Positions 32,764 through 40,965 of a stretch of 64,000 nt of DNA are shown here, piece by piece. The translations under genes were made by a program, and so were the position numbers. The notes beneath the pieces are model-generated. The model did no database searches. It saw nothing but the letters and a program-made list of their open reading frames with translations, and had not been told where the DNA came from. Source of the stretch: an uncultured Pseudomonadota bacterium (lineage in GTDB: Bacteria; Myxococcota_A; UBA796; SXON01). Location of the stretch: contig CAIMSU010000298.1 of the NCBI GenBank assembly GCA_903844155.1, positions 1-64,000 on the forward strand, read 5' to 3'. Position 1 is the first letter of the stretch; every line of letters starts with the position of its first letter.

Positions 32764-34515
32764 TCAGGGCTTCGGCGGCTTCAAGCTCGTCGTGCTCCCG
32801 TAGTTCAGGAAGGCCCGGTTCAGAAATCGCAGGTGCAAGCGGATGAACATGGCACCGAGGCCGCTCGCCATCGCCGAGAGGGTCAAGGCCCGGGCCAGCA
32901 CCACGGGACGCAGCGAGTCGTGAGACTCCTGGGACTGTGCGGCTACGAGCTCCGCGGCGACAAAAAGCACCGGGATCGCGGCGATCCCGAGCACCGTCCA
33001 GATGGTCACCTGCGTCGAGAACGCGTCGCGGACCGCGGGAGCGAGGAGGAGCCCGACCGCAAGCGCCCCAACCACAAGCCCCGCCGCGACGGCGAATCTG
33101 GCTCGGGGAACGAGCCGAAAGTACTTGAACCACGGCTGTTCGGCGACGCGGAGTTGCTGGAGGTACGTGTCATCGGGCGCCTTCATCCAGGGGCGCAGCG
33201 CCTCGAACGCGAAGGGGGTCCCGGGGACCGGCGTGCCTTGCGCCGCAAGCGCCGGGAGCCGTTCGACGACATGCCCGGCGATCAGGTAGCCGTCGAGCAT
33301 CAACGATTGCGCTTCGACCTGGGTGAAGGCGTCGAGGTCCGTGCGCACCCGTGAGAGCGCGTCCTGCACCCGCGCGTCGACCCCGAAGTCCTCCGGCACG
33401 CAATCCGACGCGCGCTCGCGCATCGACTCGTGCCCCTCGGGATGCAGCGGGCAGGCGATCGCCTGCGGGTCCAGCCCCTTTCGCAGGTGCATCAACGCGA
33501 TCGGCACCTCCTTCGAGCGCAGCACCTCGCCAAGCATCAATTCCCGGACGCGATCCATGAGGATCGCGTTCGTCCGCGCGAGCACCAGCACCTCCATGTC
33601 GCTCGGCGAGGCCTCAAACGACATCTGCGAGCAGGCGTCGCTCACGATGATGTGGTTGCAGTGCCGGTCAAAAAGCGTGGAGATGCCGAGGTTGTCGTAG
33701 ACACCCCCGTCAACGAGCTGAACCTGGACGTCCGACCCATACAATTCGCGGATGGGCAGGGGCGGGAGTAGCCCGGGAACACCCGCGGACGCGGCGACGG
33801 CCATGCCGAGGGGGAGGTCGGCGAGATGCTCGGGGAGATCTGTGTAGGAAGGCGCGCGACGGAGGCGAGTGCGCTTGTCAATCTCGGCGGAGACCGTGTC
33901 GGACGCGGGCGGCTCGCCCATGCGGTGCGCACCGAAACGCCAGCAACGACCTGTGTTCAGCGTCGTGGCGTTGATCTGCAGCATCGGGACGGGGGCGTTG
34001 CGGTCCTCGTTGGAGGCGACGAGATCATACGGGCGCGGTGTGCCCATCGGCTCAATCACCGTGTCGCGCATGCGAACGGGGCCCGTACCGCCGAGGACGG
34101 GGCGGTAGAACAGCTCGTCGTAGAGCTCCCCCACCCGATCGCTGCGCGAGTACGATGGCAGCGCCATCTTGAGCGTCTTCACCGGGTCGAGGAACGTCCG
34201 CATCAGCAAGTTCTGCTGCACCGCCATGAGGAAGCTGCCCTCGATGTCCTTGACCAGCGCGACGTAGTCGGCGTCAGTGATCTCGGCGTCCGGCTTTCGC
34301 TCCAGGAGCCGCTTCACGTGCAGGTAGTAGAGCGCGCCGATGATCGAGCCGCCGGAGACCGTCGAGATGACCTCGACGCCCCGGAGGATCCCGTGCTCCG
34401 CAAGGCTGGCGAGAACGCCGACATGAAAGAAGGACGCGCGAAAACCACCTCCGGAGAGGCAGATCCCAAGCCGGGTGGTGCCGGGTCGGGGGTGCGGAAA
34501 GTCGTCCATGGCCAT
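32764..34515 (-). CDS. Patatin-like phospholipase with C-terminal membrane segments
   Basis: 583 residues. Oxyanion loop SGGGFRASFF near residue 21; nucleophile in VISTVSGGSIIGALYY near residue 53 (first Gly of GxSxG replaced by Thr); catalytic Asp in VDGGVYDNLG near residue 276. These form the patatin Ser-Asp dyad that hydrolyses acyl esters of lipids. Two hydrophobic segments near residues 470-520 suggest membrane attachment, with further residues after. Follows the TPR gene by 4 nt in the same operon. Confidence 0.88.
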   Translation of the reverse strand: MAMDDFPHPRPGTTRLGICLSGGGFRASFFHVGVLASLAEHGILRGVEVISTVSGGSIIGALYYLHVKRLLERKPDAEITDADYVALVKDIEGSFLMAVQQNLLMRTFLDPVKTLKMALPSYSRSDRVGELYDELFYRPVLGGTGPVRMRDTVIEPMGTPRPYDLVASNEDRNAPVPMLQINATTLNTGRCWRFGAHRMGEPPASDTVSAEIDKRTRLRRAPSYTDLPEHLADLPLGMAVAASAGVPGLLPPLPIRELYGSDVQVQLVDGGVYDNLGISTLFDRHCNHIIVSDACSQMSFEASPSDMEVLVLARTNAILMDRVRELMLGEVLRSKEVPIALMHLRKGLDPQAIACPLHPEGHESMRERASDCVPEDFGVDARVQDALSRVRTDLDAFTQVEAQSLMLDGYLIAGHVVERLPALAAQGTPVPGTPFAFEALRPWMKAPDDTYLQQLRVAEQPWFKYFRLVPRARFAVAAGLVVGALAVGLLLAPAVRDAFSTQVTIWTVLGIAAIPVLFVAAELVAAQSQESHDSLRPVVLARALTLSAMASGLGAMFIRLHLRFLNRAFLNYGSTTSLKPPKP

Positions 34516-34519
34516 GCCC

Positions 34520-35152
34520 TCAGCCCTCCGAGTACCCGCCGTCGTTCGGGTCCTCGTCGTCGCTGCCGGTCGGGGGGCCGACGGCTGGCGGCGGACCGTC
34601 GTTCGGGAATAGGTCGGCGAGGAAGTCGCCGGTCAACTCTGCCTTTTCGTTGGCGGCATCCAACTGCTCCTCGGAGAGCTCCAACGCGTTGATCTGGCTG
34701 GTCGCGTCGGCGGGGTCCAGCTCCGCGGCCCGGGCGAAAGCCAGCCGACTCTGGGCGATCAACGTGACAAAGCCCTCCTCCGGACCGAAGACGACGTCGT
34801 CGGTCGCCGCCTTTTCTTTCAGGACCTCGCCAAGGAGGCTCCACGCGAGCGCCTGCACGACGTTCTCGGCAACGTCCTCCGACCACTGTCCACCGGCTTC
34901 AAGCAGGCGAATCGCCTCGCGCAGGTCGGCCTCGGCGTCGTCGAGCTGCCCCATCTCCAGCCGGATGCGTCCTCGTTCCATGCGCGGCTCGGGCAGGCGC
35001 GGCTCGGCCAGCAGGATCTGGTTGTAGATCTCGAGCGCTTGATCGACCCGCCCTGCGCCGTGCGCCGCCAGACCGCGAAGGAAGCGGGGGCCGAGCGCTG
35101 CAAGATGGGGTTCGTCTTTGGTGTTCAGGTCGCCGAGCAGGGATTTTGACAT
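34520..35152 (-). CDS. TPR-repeat cytoplasmic protein
   Basis: 210 residues, no signal peptide. TPR helices GLAAHGAGRVDQALEIYNQI and RIRLEMGQLDDAEADLREAI, then a helical domain and an acidic, Pro-rich tail (SDDEDPNDGGYSEG). Co-transcribed with the patatin gene, so it may be an adaptor for it. Divergent from murG. Confidence 0.7.
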   Translation of the reverse strand: MSKSLLGDLNTKDEPHLAALGPRFLRGLAAHGAGRVDQALEIYNQILLAEPRLPEPRMERGRIRLEMGQLDDAEADLREAIRLLEAGGQWSEDVAENVVQALAWSLLGEVLKEKAATDDVVFGPEEGFVTLIAQSRLAFARAAELDPADATSQINALELSEEQLDAANEKAELTGDFLADLFPNDGPPPAVGPPTGSDDEDPNDGGYSEG

Positions 35153-35244
35153 CGGGTGGCGCTATCAAGGCGGCCAGCGGCATGGGAGCCTGGGCCGGCA
35201 CGGCCTCGCCCGCTGCGGGCTATGTTGGCCGGCTGGAGACCCCT

Positions 35245-36354
35245 TTGGCGCATACGATCCTGCTGGCCGGGGGCGGCACCGGCGGCCATGTCTACCCGGC
35301 GCTCGCGATGGGCGACGCGTTGCGAGCACGTGGCCATCGCGTGGTCTACTTTGGCGAAGCGGCGCGGCTCGAGGGGCGGGTTGCTCCGCAGCGTGGCTAT
35401 GAGTTTCGGTCGGTGGAGGCTGCGGCTTTCCCCCGCGCGGGCATGGTCGCCAAGCTCAAATTCGGCGTTGCGCTGGTGCTGGCGTCGTTGCGCACGCGGG
35501 CGATGGTCAAGGCCGAGGGGGCGACGGTCGTGCTCGGCGTCGGTGGCTACGTGATGGCGCCGACGGTGCTTGGCGGCTGGCTTTGCGGCGTTCCCAGCGT
35601 CATCCATGAGGCGAACGTGACGCCCGGGCTCGCGAACCGGCTCTGCGCGCGGGTGGCGAAGCTGGTGTTGCTCACATTCGGGGAGACCGCGGCGAAGATC
35701 CCCGGGAAAGCAGAACGCGTGCTGGTCGGCTGTCCGGTGAACCCGAAGGTGCTGGTGGGCGACCGGGCTGCGGCGGCTGCACGCTACGGGCTCGACCCGG
35801 CTCGTCCCACGCTGCTTGTTGTCGGCGGATCGCTCGGCGCGGCGACGATAAACGAGGTCGCCCGGGCAGCGGCGTTGGCGTGGGCTCCCGATTCGGGTGC
35901 TCCCCAGATCCTGCACATCACGGGCCCGCGCTACCACGCTGAGGTGCACGCCGCCTACGTCGCAGCGCTCGGAGCCATCCCCGCGAGCCTGAGCGTCCGC
36001 GACTACGAAGACCGGATGGGCGACGCCTACGCGATGGCGGATTTAGCGCTCTGCAGGGCTGGTTCCAGCACGCTTTCGGAGCTTTGTGTGCTTGGAAAGC
36101 CGTCCGTCCTCATCCCTTCGCCGAACGTGACGGACAACCACCAGGAGGGCAACGCGCGGGGGCTCGAACGTGTAGGTGCCGCGCTGGTGTTCGTCGAAAA
36201 GGGGCTCGTCGTCGACGAGGTCGTGCGGCAGATGCGGGCGCTGCTGGCCGACGAGGTCGCGCGGGCGAAGATGGGCGAGGCTGCGCGCGGTCTCGGACAA
36301 CCCGGCACGGCGGAGCGTGTAGCCGACTTGATCGAGGCACGTTTTCCGACGTGA
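35245..36354 (+). CDS. murG: UDP-N-acetylglucosamine transferase MurG
   Basis: 369 residues from TTG 35245, with GGAG about 8 nt upstream. Frame is open to 35146, but the family begins at ILLAGGGTGGHVYPALAM, the G-loop for undecaprenyl-PP-MurNAc-pentapeptide. VGGYVMAPTVLGGWL, IHEANVTPGLANRLCA, LLVVGGSLGA and AGSSTLSELCVLGKPSVLIP follow. It adds GlcNAc to lipid I in peptidoglycan synthesis. Notably it is outside any division/cell-wall cluster and instead overlaps, as GTGA, a radical SAM gene, so it may be a second MurG copy or a repurposed glycosyltransferase. Confidence 0.88.
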   Translation: MAHTILLAGGGTGGHVYPALAMGDALRARGHRVVYFGEAARLEGRVAPQRGYEFRSVEAAAFPRAGMVAKLKFGVALVLASLRTRAMVKAEGATVVLGVGGYVMAPTVLGGWLCGVPSVIHEANVTPGLANRLCARVAKLVLLTFGETAAKIPGKAERVLVGCPVNPKVLVGDRAAAAARYGLDPARPTLLVVGGSLGAATINEVARAAALAWAPDSGAPQILHITGPRYHAEVHAAYVAALGAIPASLSVRDYEDRMGDAYAMADLALCRAGSSTLSELCVLGKPSVLIPSPNVTDNHQEGNARGLERVGAALVFVEKGLVVDEVVRQMRALLADEVARAKMGEAARGLGQPGTAERVADLIEARFPT

Positions 36355-37622
36355 CCGGCAGCCTGCGGGACGCCTCTCCCTACGCCGGATATCTCTATTC
36401 CTACCCGCACAAGACGGCGTATCGGCCCCTGGGAGCGCCTGTGTCGCTGGCGTCGCTATGGGAGGCCGACCAGGCTTGCGCGCTCTACGTGCACGTCCCG
36501 TTCTGCGAGATGCGATGCGGGTTCTGCAACCTGTTCACGCGCTCTCGTCCCCCAGCGGACGTCGTCGACGACTGGCTCGCCACCCTCCAACGGCAGGCGC
36601 GGGTCGTCGACACGCTCCTCGGCGATGGCGTCGTCGACCGGTATGCGATCGGGGGTGGCACGCCGACGATGCTGTCGCCAGGCCAATTGCAAGCGGTCCT
36701 GGACATCGTCGGCCGTTTCGTGGTCGGGCGCCACGGCTCCGTCGAAACATCGCCAGCGACCGCCACGCCCGAGCGCCTCGCCGTTCTCGCCGGAGCAGGC
36801 GTCACACGCGTCAGCCTCGGCGTTCAATCGTTCGAAGACGCCGAGGTGGCGACGGCGCTGCGGCCCCAGACCGGCCCCTCGGTCGCCCGCGCGCTCGACG
36901 CCCTCCGGCACGCCGGATTCGAGACCTTGAACCTCGATCTCATCTACGGCATCCCCGGTCAGACGGCCGAGAGCTGGGAACGCAGCCTGCGAGCCGCGCT
37001 GAAATGGAGCCCCGAAGAGCTCTATCTCTACCCGCTCTACGTCCGCCCGCTCACCGGCATGGCGAGGCGCGAGCGGAGCCCGGACGACTCCCTACGGATG
37101 GAGCTTTACCGCCTCGGACGCGACCTTCTGGTGGGTGAGGGGTACGAGCAGCTCTCCATGCGGAACTTCTGGAAGCGACGGCGCCAGGACGATCGCGGAA
37201 AGTGGCCGAGGTGCGAGGGGGACGCGATGATCGGGCTCGGCGTCGGCGCGCGCAGCTACACCACCGGGCTGCACTTCGCGACCGACTACGCCGTTGGCGC
37301 TCGCGGCGTCGACGCGATCATCGACGCGTGGATCGCACGGTCGGATGCGGACTTTGGCGTGGCGACCCACGGAATCCGACTGGACGAGGCCGAGCGGGAC
37401 CGCCGCCAGTTCCTGATGCGGTTCCTGGCGTTGGAGTTCGTGTCGTCGGTGCCGGAGGACCTCCAGACCTTCGTCGCCCGCCTGGTACAAGACGGCCTCG
37501 CAGCCTGGCGTTCCGCAGGCGTGCAGCTCACGCCCGACGGCGTCGCCCTCTCCGACGCCATCGGCCCCGCGCTGATCAGCGACGCGGTGCGCGCCCGGAT
37601 GGCAGCGTGGGAGGCCCGGTGA
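36351..37622 (+). CDS. STM4012-type (HemW-like) radical SAM protein
   Basis: 423 residues from GTG 36351. The radical SAM cluster motif is FCEMRCGFCNLF (CxxxCxxC), followed by the SAM-binding GGGTPTML, VSLGVQSFED, DLIYGIPGQTAESW and YPLYVRP, as in the HemW/CPO-III family. The opening SPYAGYLYSYPHKTAYRPL is characteristic of STM4012-family proteins, which are encoded with STM4011, STM4013 and STM4014 in scattered bacteria and have no known function. Coupled to murG upstream and STM4011-type gene downstream through GTGA overlaps. Confidence 0.82.
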   Translation: MTGSLRDASPYAGYLYSYPHKTAYRPLGAPVSLASLWEADQACALYVHVPFCEMRCGFCNLFTRSRPPADVVDDWLATLQRQARVVDTLLGDGVVDRYAIGGGTPTMLSPGQLQAVLDIVGRFVVGRHGSVETSPATATPERLAVLAGAGVTRVSLGVQSFEDAEVATALRPQTGPSVARALDALRHAGFETLNLDLIYGIPGQTAESWERSLRAALKWSPEELYLYPLYVRPLTGMARRERSPDDSLRMELYRLGRDLLVGEGYEQLSMRNFWKRRRQDDRGKWPRCEGDAMIGLGVGARSYTTGLHFATDYAVGARGVDAIIDAWIARSDADFGVATHGIRLDEAERDRRQFLMRFLALEFVSSVPEDLQTFVARLVQDGLAAWRSAGVQLTPDGVALSDAIGPALISDAVRARMAAWEAR

Positions 37623-38500
37623 GCGCTGAGCGACGCCCGCTGACCGTGCTCTACCGCGGGCCGCTCTCGTCCTGCAATTTTGATTGTCCCTACTGCCCTT
37701 TCGCCAAGCGACGTGAGTCGAGGGCGGAGCGGGGGACGGACCGCGATGCGCTCGCCCGGTTCCTGCGCTGGGCAGGCGAAGGCGAATTCCAGCCGTTGTC
37801 CGTGTTCTTCACGCCGTGGGGCGAGGCGATGGTGCGCTCCTGGTACCGCGATGCCGTCGTGGAACTCTCGCGGATGCCGCACGTCCGGCGCGTTGCGGTG
37901 CAGACGAACCTCTCCGGGCCGATGACCTGGATCGACGAATGCGTGCCGGAGCGCGTGGGGATCTGGGCGACGTGGCACCCCGCTGAGATGCCGCTGGAGC
38001 GGTTTTCGGCGAGGGTGGGCAGGCTGCGGGAACGCGGGATTTCCGTGAGCGCGGGCATCGTGGGGACGGTCGCTCATCGCGAGGCGGCTGATCGGCTACG
38101 GGCGGCACTGCCAGACATTTACGTCTGGGTGAACGCGGTGAAACGCGATCCGGAGGCGATGGCGTTGGGTTGGGAGGAGGTCGACCCGCTCTTTGGCTGG
38201 AACGCGCAAGCCTGGCCGAGCCTCGGGCGTGTCTGCCGGACGGGGAACGAGGTCGTGACGGTCGACGGTGTTGGGGACGTTCGACGCTGTCATTTCGTCC
38301 CGGACGTCATCGGGAACCTGTACGACCGCTCGCTCGCGACCGCGCTCAGCCCCCGGCCGTGTCCGAACGCCACCTGTGGCTGCCACATCGGGTACGTCCA
38401 TCTGAAGGAATTGGCCTTGGAACGGGTTTTTGGCGACGGAATCTTGGAGCGGGTGCGTGCCCCACTGCACCAAACCGACTCCTCCTTTTCCCAGCACTGA
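37619..38500 (+). CDS. STM4011-type radical SAM protein
   Basis: 293 residues from GTG 37619 (GTGA overlap). Opens LTVLYRGPLSSCNFDCPYCP with the CxxxCxxC cluster motif; FFTPWGEAMVRSWYRDA and VAVQTNLSG follow. A C-terminal Cys group (RRCHFVPD, then CPNATCGCHIGY) probably binds an auxiliary iron-sulfur cluster, SPASM-like. It matches STM4011-family proteins. Together with the STM4012-type enzyme it forms a two-radical-SAM unit of unknown substrate. Confidence 0.82.
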   Translation: MSAERRPLTVLYRGPLSSCNFDCPYCPFAKRRESRAERGTDRDALARFLRWAGEGEFQPLSVFFTPWGEAMVRSWYRDAVVELSRMPHVRRVAVQTNLSGPMTWIDECVPERVGIWATWHPAEMPLERFSARVGRLRERGISVSAGIVGTVAHREAADRLRAALPDIYVWVNAVKRDPEAMALGWEEVDPLFGWNAQAWPSLGRVCRTGNEVVTVDGVGDVRRCHFVPDVIGNLYDRSLATALSPRPCPNATCGCHIGYVHLKELALERVFGDGILERVRAPLHQTDSSFSQH

Positions 38501-38536
38501 ACACATCGGGAAATCGCGATTTCCCGGGTTGTTCAG
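38497..38536. terminator. Bidirectional terminator between convergent operons
   Basis: A perfect 20-nt palindrome (38507-38526, CGGGAAATCGCGATTTCCCG) sits inside a wider CTGAAC/GTTCAG inverted repeat. It spans both the STM4011-type stop at 38500 and the STM4014-type stop at 38533, so the two convergent genes share one hairpin with the stop codons in its base. Confidence 0.7.
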
Positions 38537-39693
38537 TAGCCCGATCCGCGTCGGGCGGATCGGGCGTATTGGGCCAGGGCCGCGCGGATCTCCCAGTCGT
38601 AAACGGACCAATCGCGGGACACGCCGCCGTCGTCGGGGGCGCGGCGGGTCAGGCCGGGGAGCAGGTCGCCGAAGGCGTTGAGCTCGAGCACGCGAAAGCC
38701 GGGGCTGCCGGGTTCGGGGTGGGCTTCGATGAGCACGTCGACGCCGAGGTGCAGTGCGGGGAGAGCTGTGCCGATCGTGCGCATGGCGGCGTCGATGCCG
38801 GCGAGGACATGCGCGGGGACGACGTCGGGGAGGCGAGCGGGGTCGCCACGCGTCCCGCCGAGGTGCAGGTTCGTGATGGGCTGGGGCGACGACCGGACCA
38901 CCGTGAACGCCGGCTCGCCGCCCACCAGCAGGATTCGCAGGTCGAAATTCTGCCCTTCGATGCTCGCCTTCGGGATGAACTCCTCGATGTGCGCGCCCTC
39001 GCGTCGCAGCAGGCGCACGAGCGATTCAGGCGGTTCGCCGCGGTACGTTCGCGTCCGTAGGCTGTTGTAGAGTCCTGTTTCGGTCTGCTCCATCGTCGTG
39101 AAGAACGAGGGGCCGGACTTGCCTCGGCGGTAGATCCCGAGGCACGACGCCGAGGATCCGCTCGCGAGCTTGACCATCGCGCCGTTCGGGTACTCGTCGC
39201 GGTCGAGGTCGATGGTGCGGGGGACGGGAATGCCGAGGGTCCGGAAAAAATCGGCAGTCCGTCGCTTGTCGAAGCACAGGCTGATCGTTGACGGTGGCGT
39301 CAGCAGCGTCCAGCTCGGCGGTCCCACGGTCTCGCTGATGTCGTAGAGGATGGTCTCAAACCCCATGTGAAGCTGACGCGGCGCGAGGATCGCCCCATAC
39401 CTTTGGGGCAACGCCGCGAGCTCAGCGTCCGTCGCCACCCAGACGCCCTCCCTCCTCGCCCACGCCGCCCCCAGCTTCAAGAGCCGCTGCGCGACCCCAA
39501 TATCCTCGCCGAACGCCTCGATCCGCAGGATCGCCGGCTCGCTCGTCCCACGCGTCAGCGAATCCGGATCATCCAGAAACCCCGCCCACGACACAACCCG
39601 CGCCGTCTGCCCCGCCCGCCCCAGCGCCTCCAAAAAGCCCGTCACCCGCCGGTTCTGCGGGTTCCCAAGGATGACCCAGGTCGGGTCGGTCAG
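38533..39693 (-). CDS. STM4014-type ATP-grasp protein
   Basis: About 386 residues. Family N-terminus VILGNPQNRRVTGFLEAL is present only if translation begins upstream of GTG 39645; the only candidate is CTG 39693, which overlaps the bamD stop as CTGA. ATP-grasp features follow: substrate strand PNGAMVKLASGSSASCLGIY, FIPKASIEGQNFDLRILLVG, and the metal site FRVLELNAFGDLLPG. STM4014 proteins travel with STM4011 and STM4012, which lie convergently next door here. ATP-grasp plus radical SAM enzymes suggest synthesis or modification of a peptide-like or cell-wall-like molecule; this is inference. Confidence 0.8.
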   Translation of the reverse strand: MTDPTWVILGNPQNRRVTGFLEALGRAGQTARVVSWAGFLDDPDSLTRGTSEPAILRIEAFGEDIGVAQRLLKLGAAWARREGVWVATDAELAALPQRYGAILAPRQLHMGFETILYDISETVGPPSWTLLTPPSTISLCFDKRRTADFFRTLGIPVPRTIDLDRDEYPNGAMVKLASGSSASCLGIYRRGKSGPSFFTTMEQTETGLYNSLRTRTYRGEPPESLVRLLRREGAHIEEFIPKASIEGQNFDLRILLVGGEPAFTVVRSSPQPITNLHLGGTRGDPARLPDVVPAHVLAGIDAAMRTIGTALPALHLGVDVLIEAHPEPGSPGFRVLELNAFGDLLPGLTRRAPDDGGVSRDWSVYDWEIRAALAQYARSARRGSGY

Positions 39694-40523
39694 TGCTTGA
39701 CCTGCCGCTCGGCCTGCGCCTTGTCCGCCGCGACCTGTCGGGCATGGCGGGCGGCTGCGCGCTTCACGGCACGCTCTGCAGCGCCGACGGCTTTCGGATC
39801 CGCCGCCTTCAACGCCTCGATCGCGACGGTGGGATCCTTGTCTTCCCGCGCGTAGGCCACCGCCAGTAGCCGCATCGCCTCGGGACGGTCGGGCGAATCC
39901 GGATAGTTCGCGAGGAACCGGCTGGTGCGCCCTTCAACCGCGGGTCCCGCCTCGCGCCGGTCGTAGAACCGGGCGATCAGGATCTCCTTCCGCCCCAGCC
40001 GATTACTCGCCTTGCCCATGAACTTCTGCACGTCCGCGGTGTGCGTGCTCGTCGGGAAGCGCGACGTGAAGCCGGCCCAGGTGTTCACCGCCTGCTTCGT
40101 CCACGTCTGGTCTTTCGCGGCGACCGCCGGTGACTTTTCGTAGAGTGTCATCCCGAGCCGGTAGACGACGAGATCGAGGTCGATGTAGCGGGGGTGGGCC
40201 CGCAGGAAGTCCTCGTACGCGAGGCGCGCCTCGTCCCACTCCGACTTCTTGTAGTGCAGGTCCGCGATGGCCAGCTCGGCCTTCAGCGCATAGGGATCGT
40301 CGCGAAAGTACGTTCGGACGCGGTTGAATTGCTCGAGCGCCTTGGTGTAGACGCCGCGCTTGGCAAACCTTTCGCCAAGCTCGTAGGTCTGCTGGGCGGT
40401 CAGGCGGGTGGCTGCGGCCTTTGCCGGACGGGGCGCAGCGAGGAGCGCGAGGCCGACGAGGATCGCGACGGCAACGCGGCGAAGCCCGGGGAACGGGGCG
40501 GGACGAGGGGCGAGGGCGGACAT
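39690..40523 (-). CDS. BamD-like TPR outer-membrane assembly protein
   Basis: 277 residues. Signal peptide AVAILVGLALLAAPRPAKA; no Cys for lipid attachment, unlike classical BamD. TPR-like helices give the BamD/YfiO pattern: LGERFAKRGVYTKALEQFNR, KSEWDEARLAYEDFLRAHP, then WTKQAVNTWAGFTSRFPTST and RFLANYPDSPDRPEAMRLLA. BamD is a scaffold for outer-membrane beta-barrel assembly. Coupled to the STM4014-type gene by a CTGA overlap. Paralogous TPR proteins of the same shape cannot be excluded. Confidence 0.75.
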   Translation of the reverse strand: MSALAPRPAPFPGLRRVAVAILVGLALLAAPRPAKAAATRLTAQQTYELGERFAKRGVYTKALEQFNRVRTYFRDDPYALKAELAIADLHYKKSEWDEARLAYEDFLRAHPRYIDLDLVVYRLGMTLYEKSPAVAAKDQTWTKQAVNTWAGFTSRFPTSTHTADVQKFMGKASNRLGRKEILIARFYDRREAGPAVEGRTSRFLANYPDSPDRPEAMRLLAVAYAREDKDPTVAIEALKAADPKAVGAAERAVKRAAARHARQVAADKAQAERQVKH

Positions 40524-40609
40524 CGCGCGTGGGCTATCGCGCGGCCCGTGATAGAGCGAGCGGCCCGATCTTCGACGCTCGTCCACCGAGCACCCCTCTG
40601 GAGAGACCC

Positions 40610-40837
40610 GTGCCCGCTCCCGTCACGTTCAGCACCTTCGTCATCTCGCTCGCGCACTCGGCGCTCGGGCACCTGACCCCCGGCGGGGAGCACGACGTGC
40701 GCGCGGACAAGGAACTCGCGAAGCACACGCTCGACCTCCTCGACCTCCTCGCCGAAAAGACCAAGGGCAACCTGGACGACGAGGAGTTGCATCTGCTGGA
40801 GACCGTCCGGAAGGAGATCCGCGCCAAGCTCGGTTGA
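40610..40837 (+). CDS. DUF1844 protein
   Basis: 75 residues from GTG 40610, with CTGGAGAGA just upstream. VTFSTFVISLAHSALGHLTP and DKELAKHTLDLLDLLAEKTK are the DUF1844 signature, a small helical protein of unknown role. The longer open frame upstream is not conserved. Divergent from bamD. Confidence 0.85.
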   Translation: MPAPVTFSTFVISLAHSALGHLTPGGEHDVRADKELAKHTLDLLDLLAEKTKGNLDDEELHLLETVRKEIRAKLG

Positions 40838-40893
40838 TCCGCCGCGCCGTCCCGCCGCGGTGAGGACGACCACGAAAAAACCCCGGATGGCGG

Positions 40894-40923
40894 TTGACAC
40901 GGGCCCCCGTTGTCGAGTACCCT
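40894..40923 (+). promoter_or_regulatory. Vegetative-type promoter of the 345-residue lipoprotein
   Basis: TTGACA at 40894-40899 and TACCCT at 40918-40923, spacer 18 nt. It leads to a ~40-nt leader with CTGGAG before the ATG. Unlike several other genes in the window this one has both -35 and ribosome site. Confidence 0.6.
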
Positions 40924-40965
40924 CCGCCCGCGTTTGATACCCGACTTCCCTTTTCTGGAGATGCA

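Noticed and set aside
35245-36354. Part of a dcw (mur-fts) cell-wall cluster
   Set aside because: No other mur or fts gene flanks it; neighbours are radical SAM, TPR and patatin genes.
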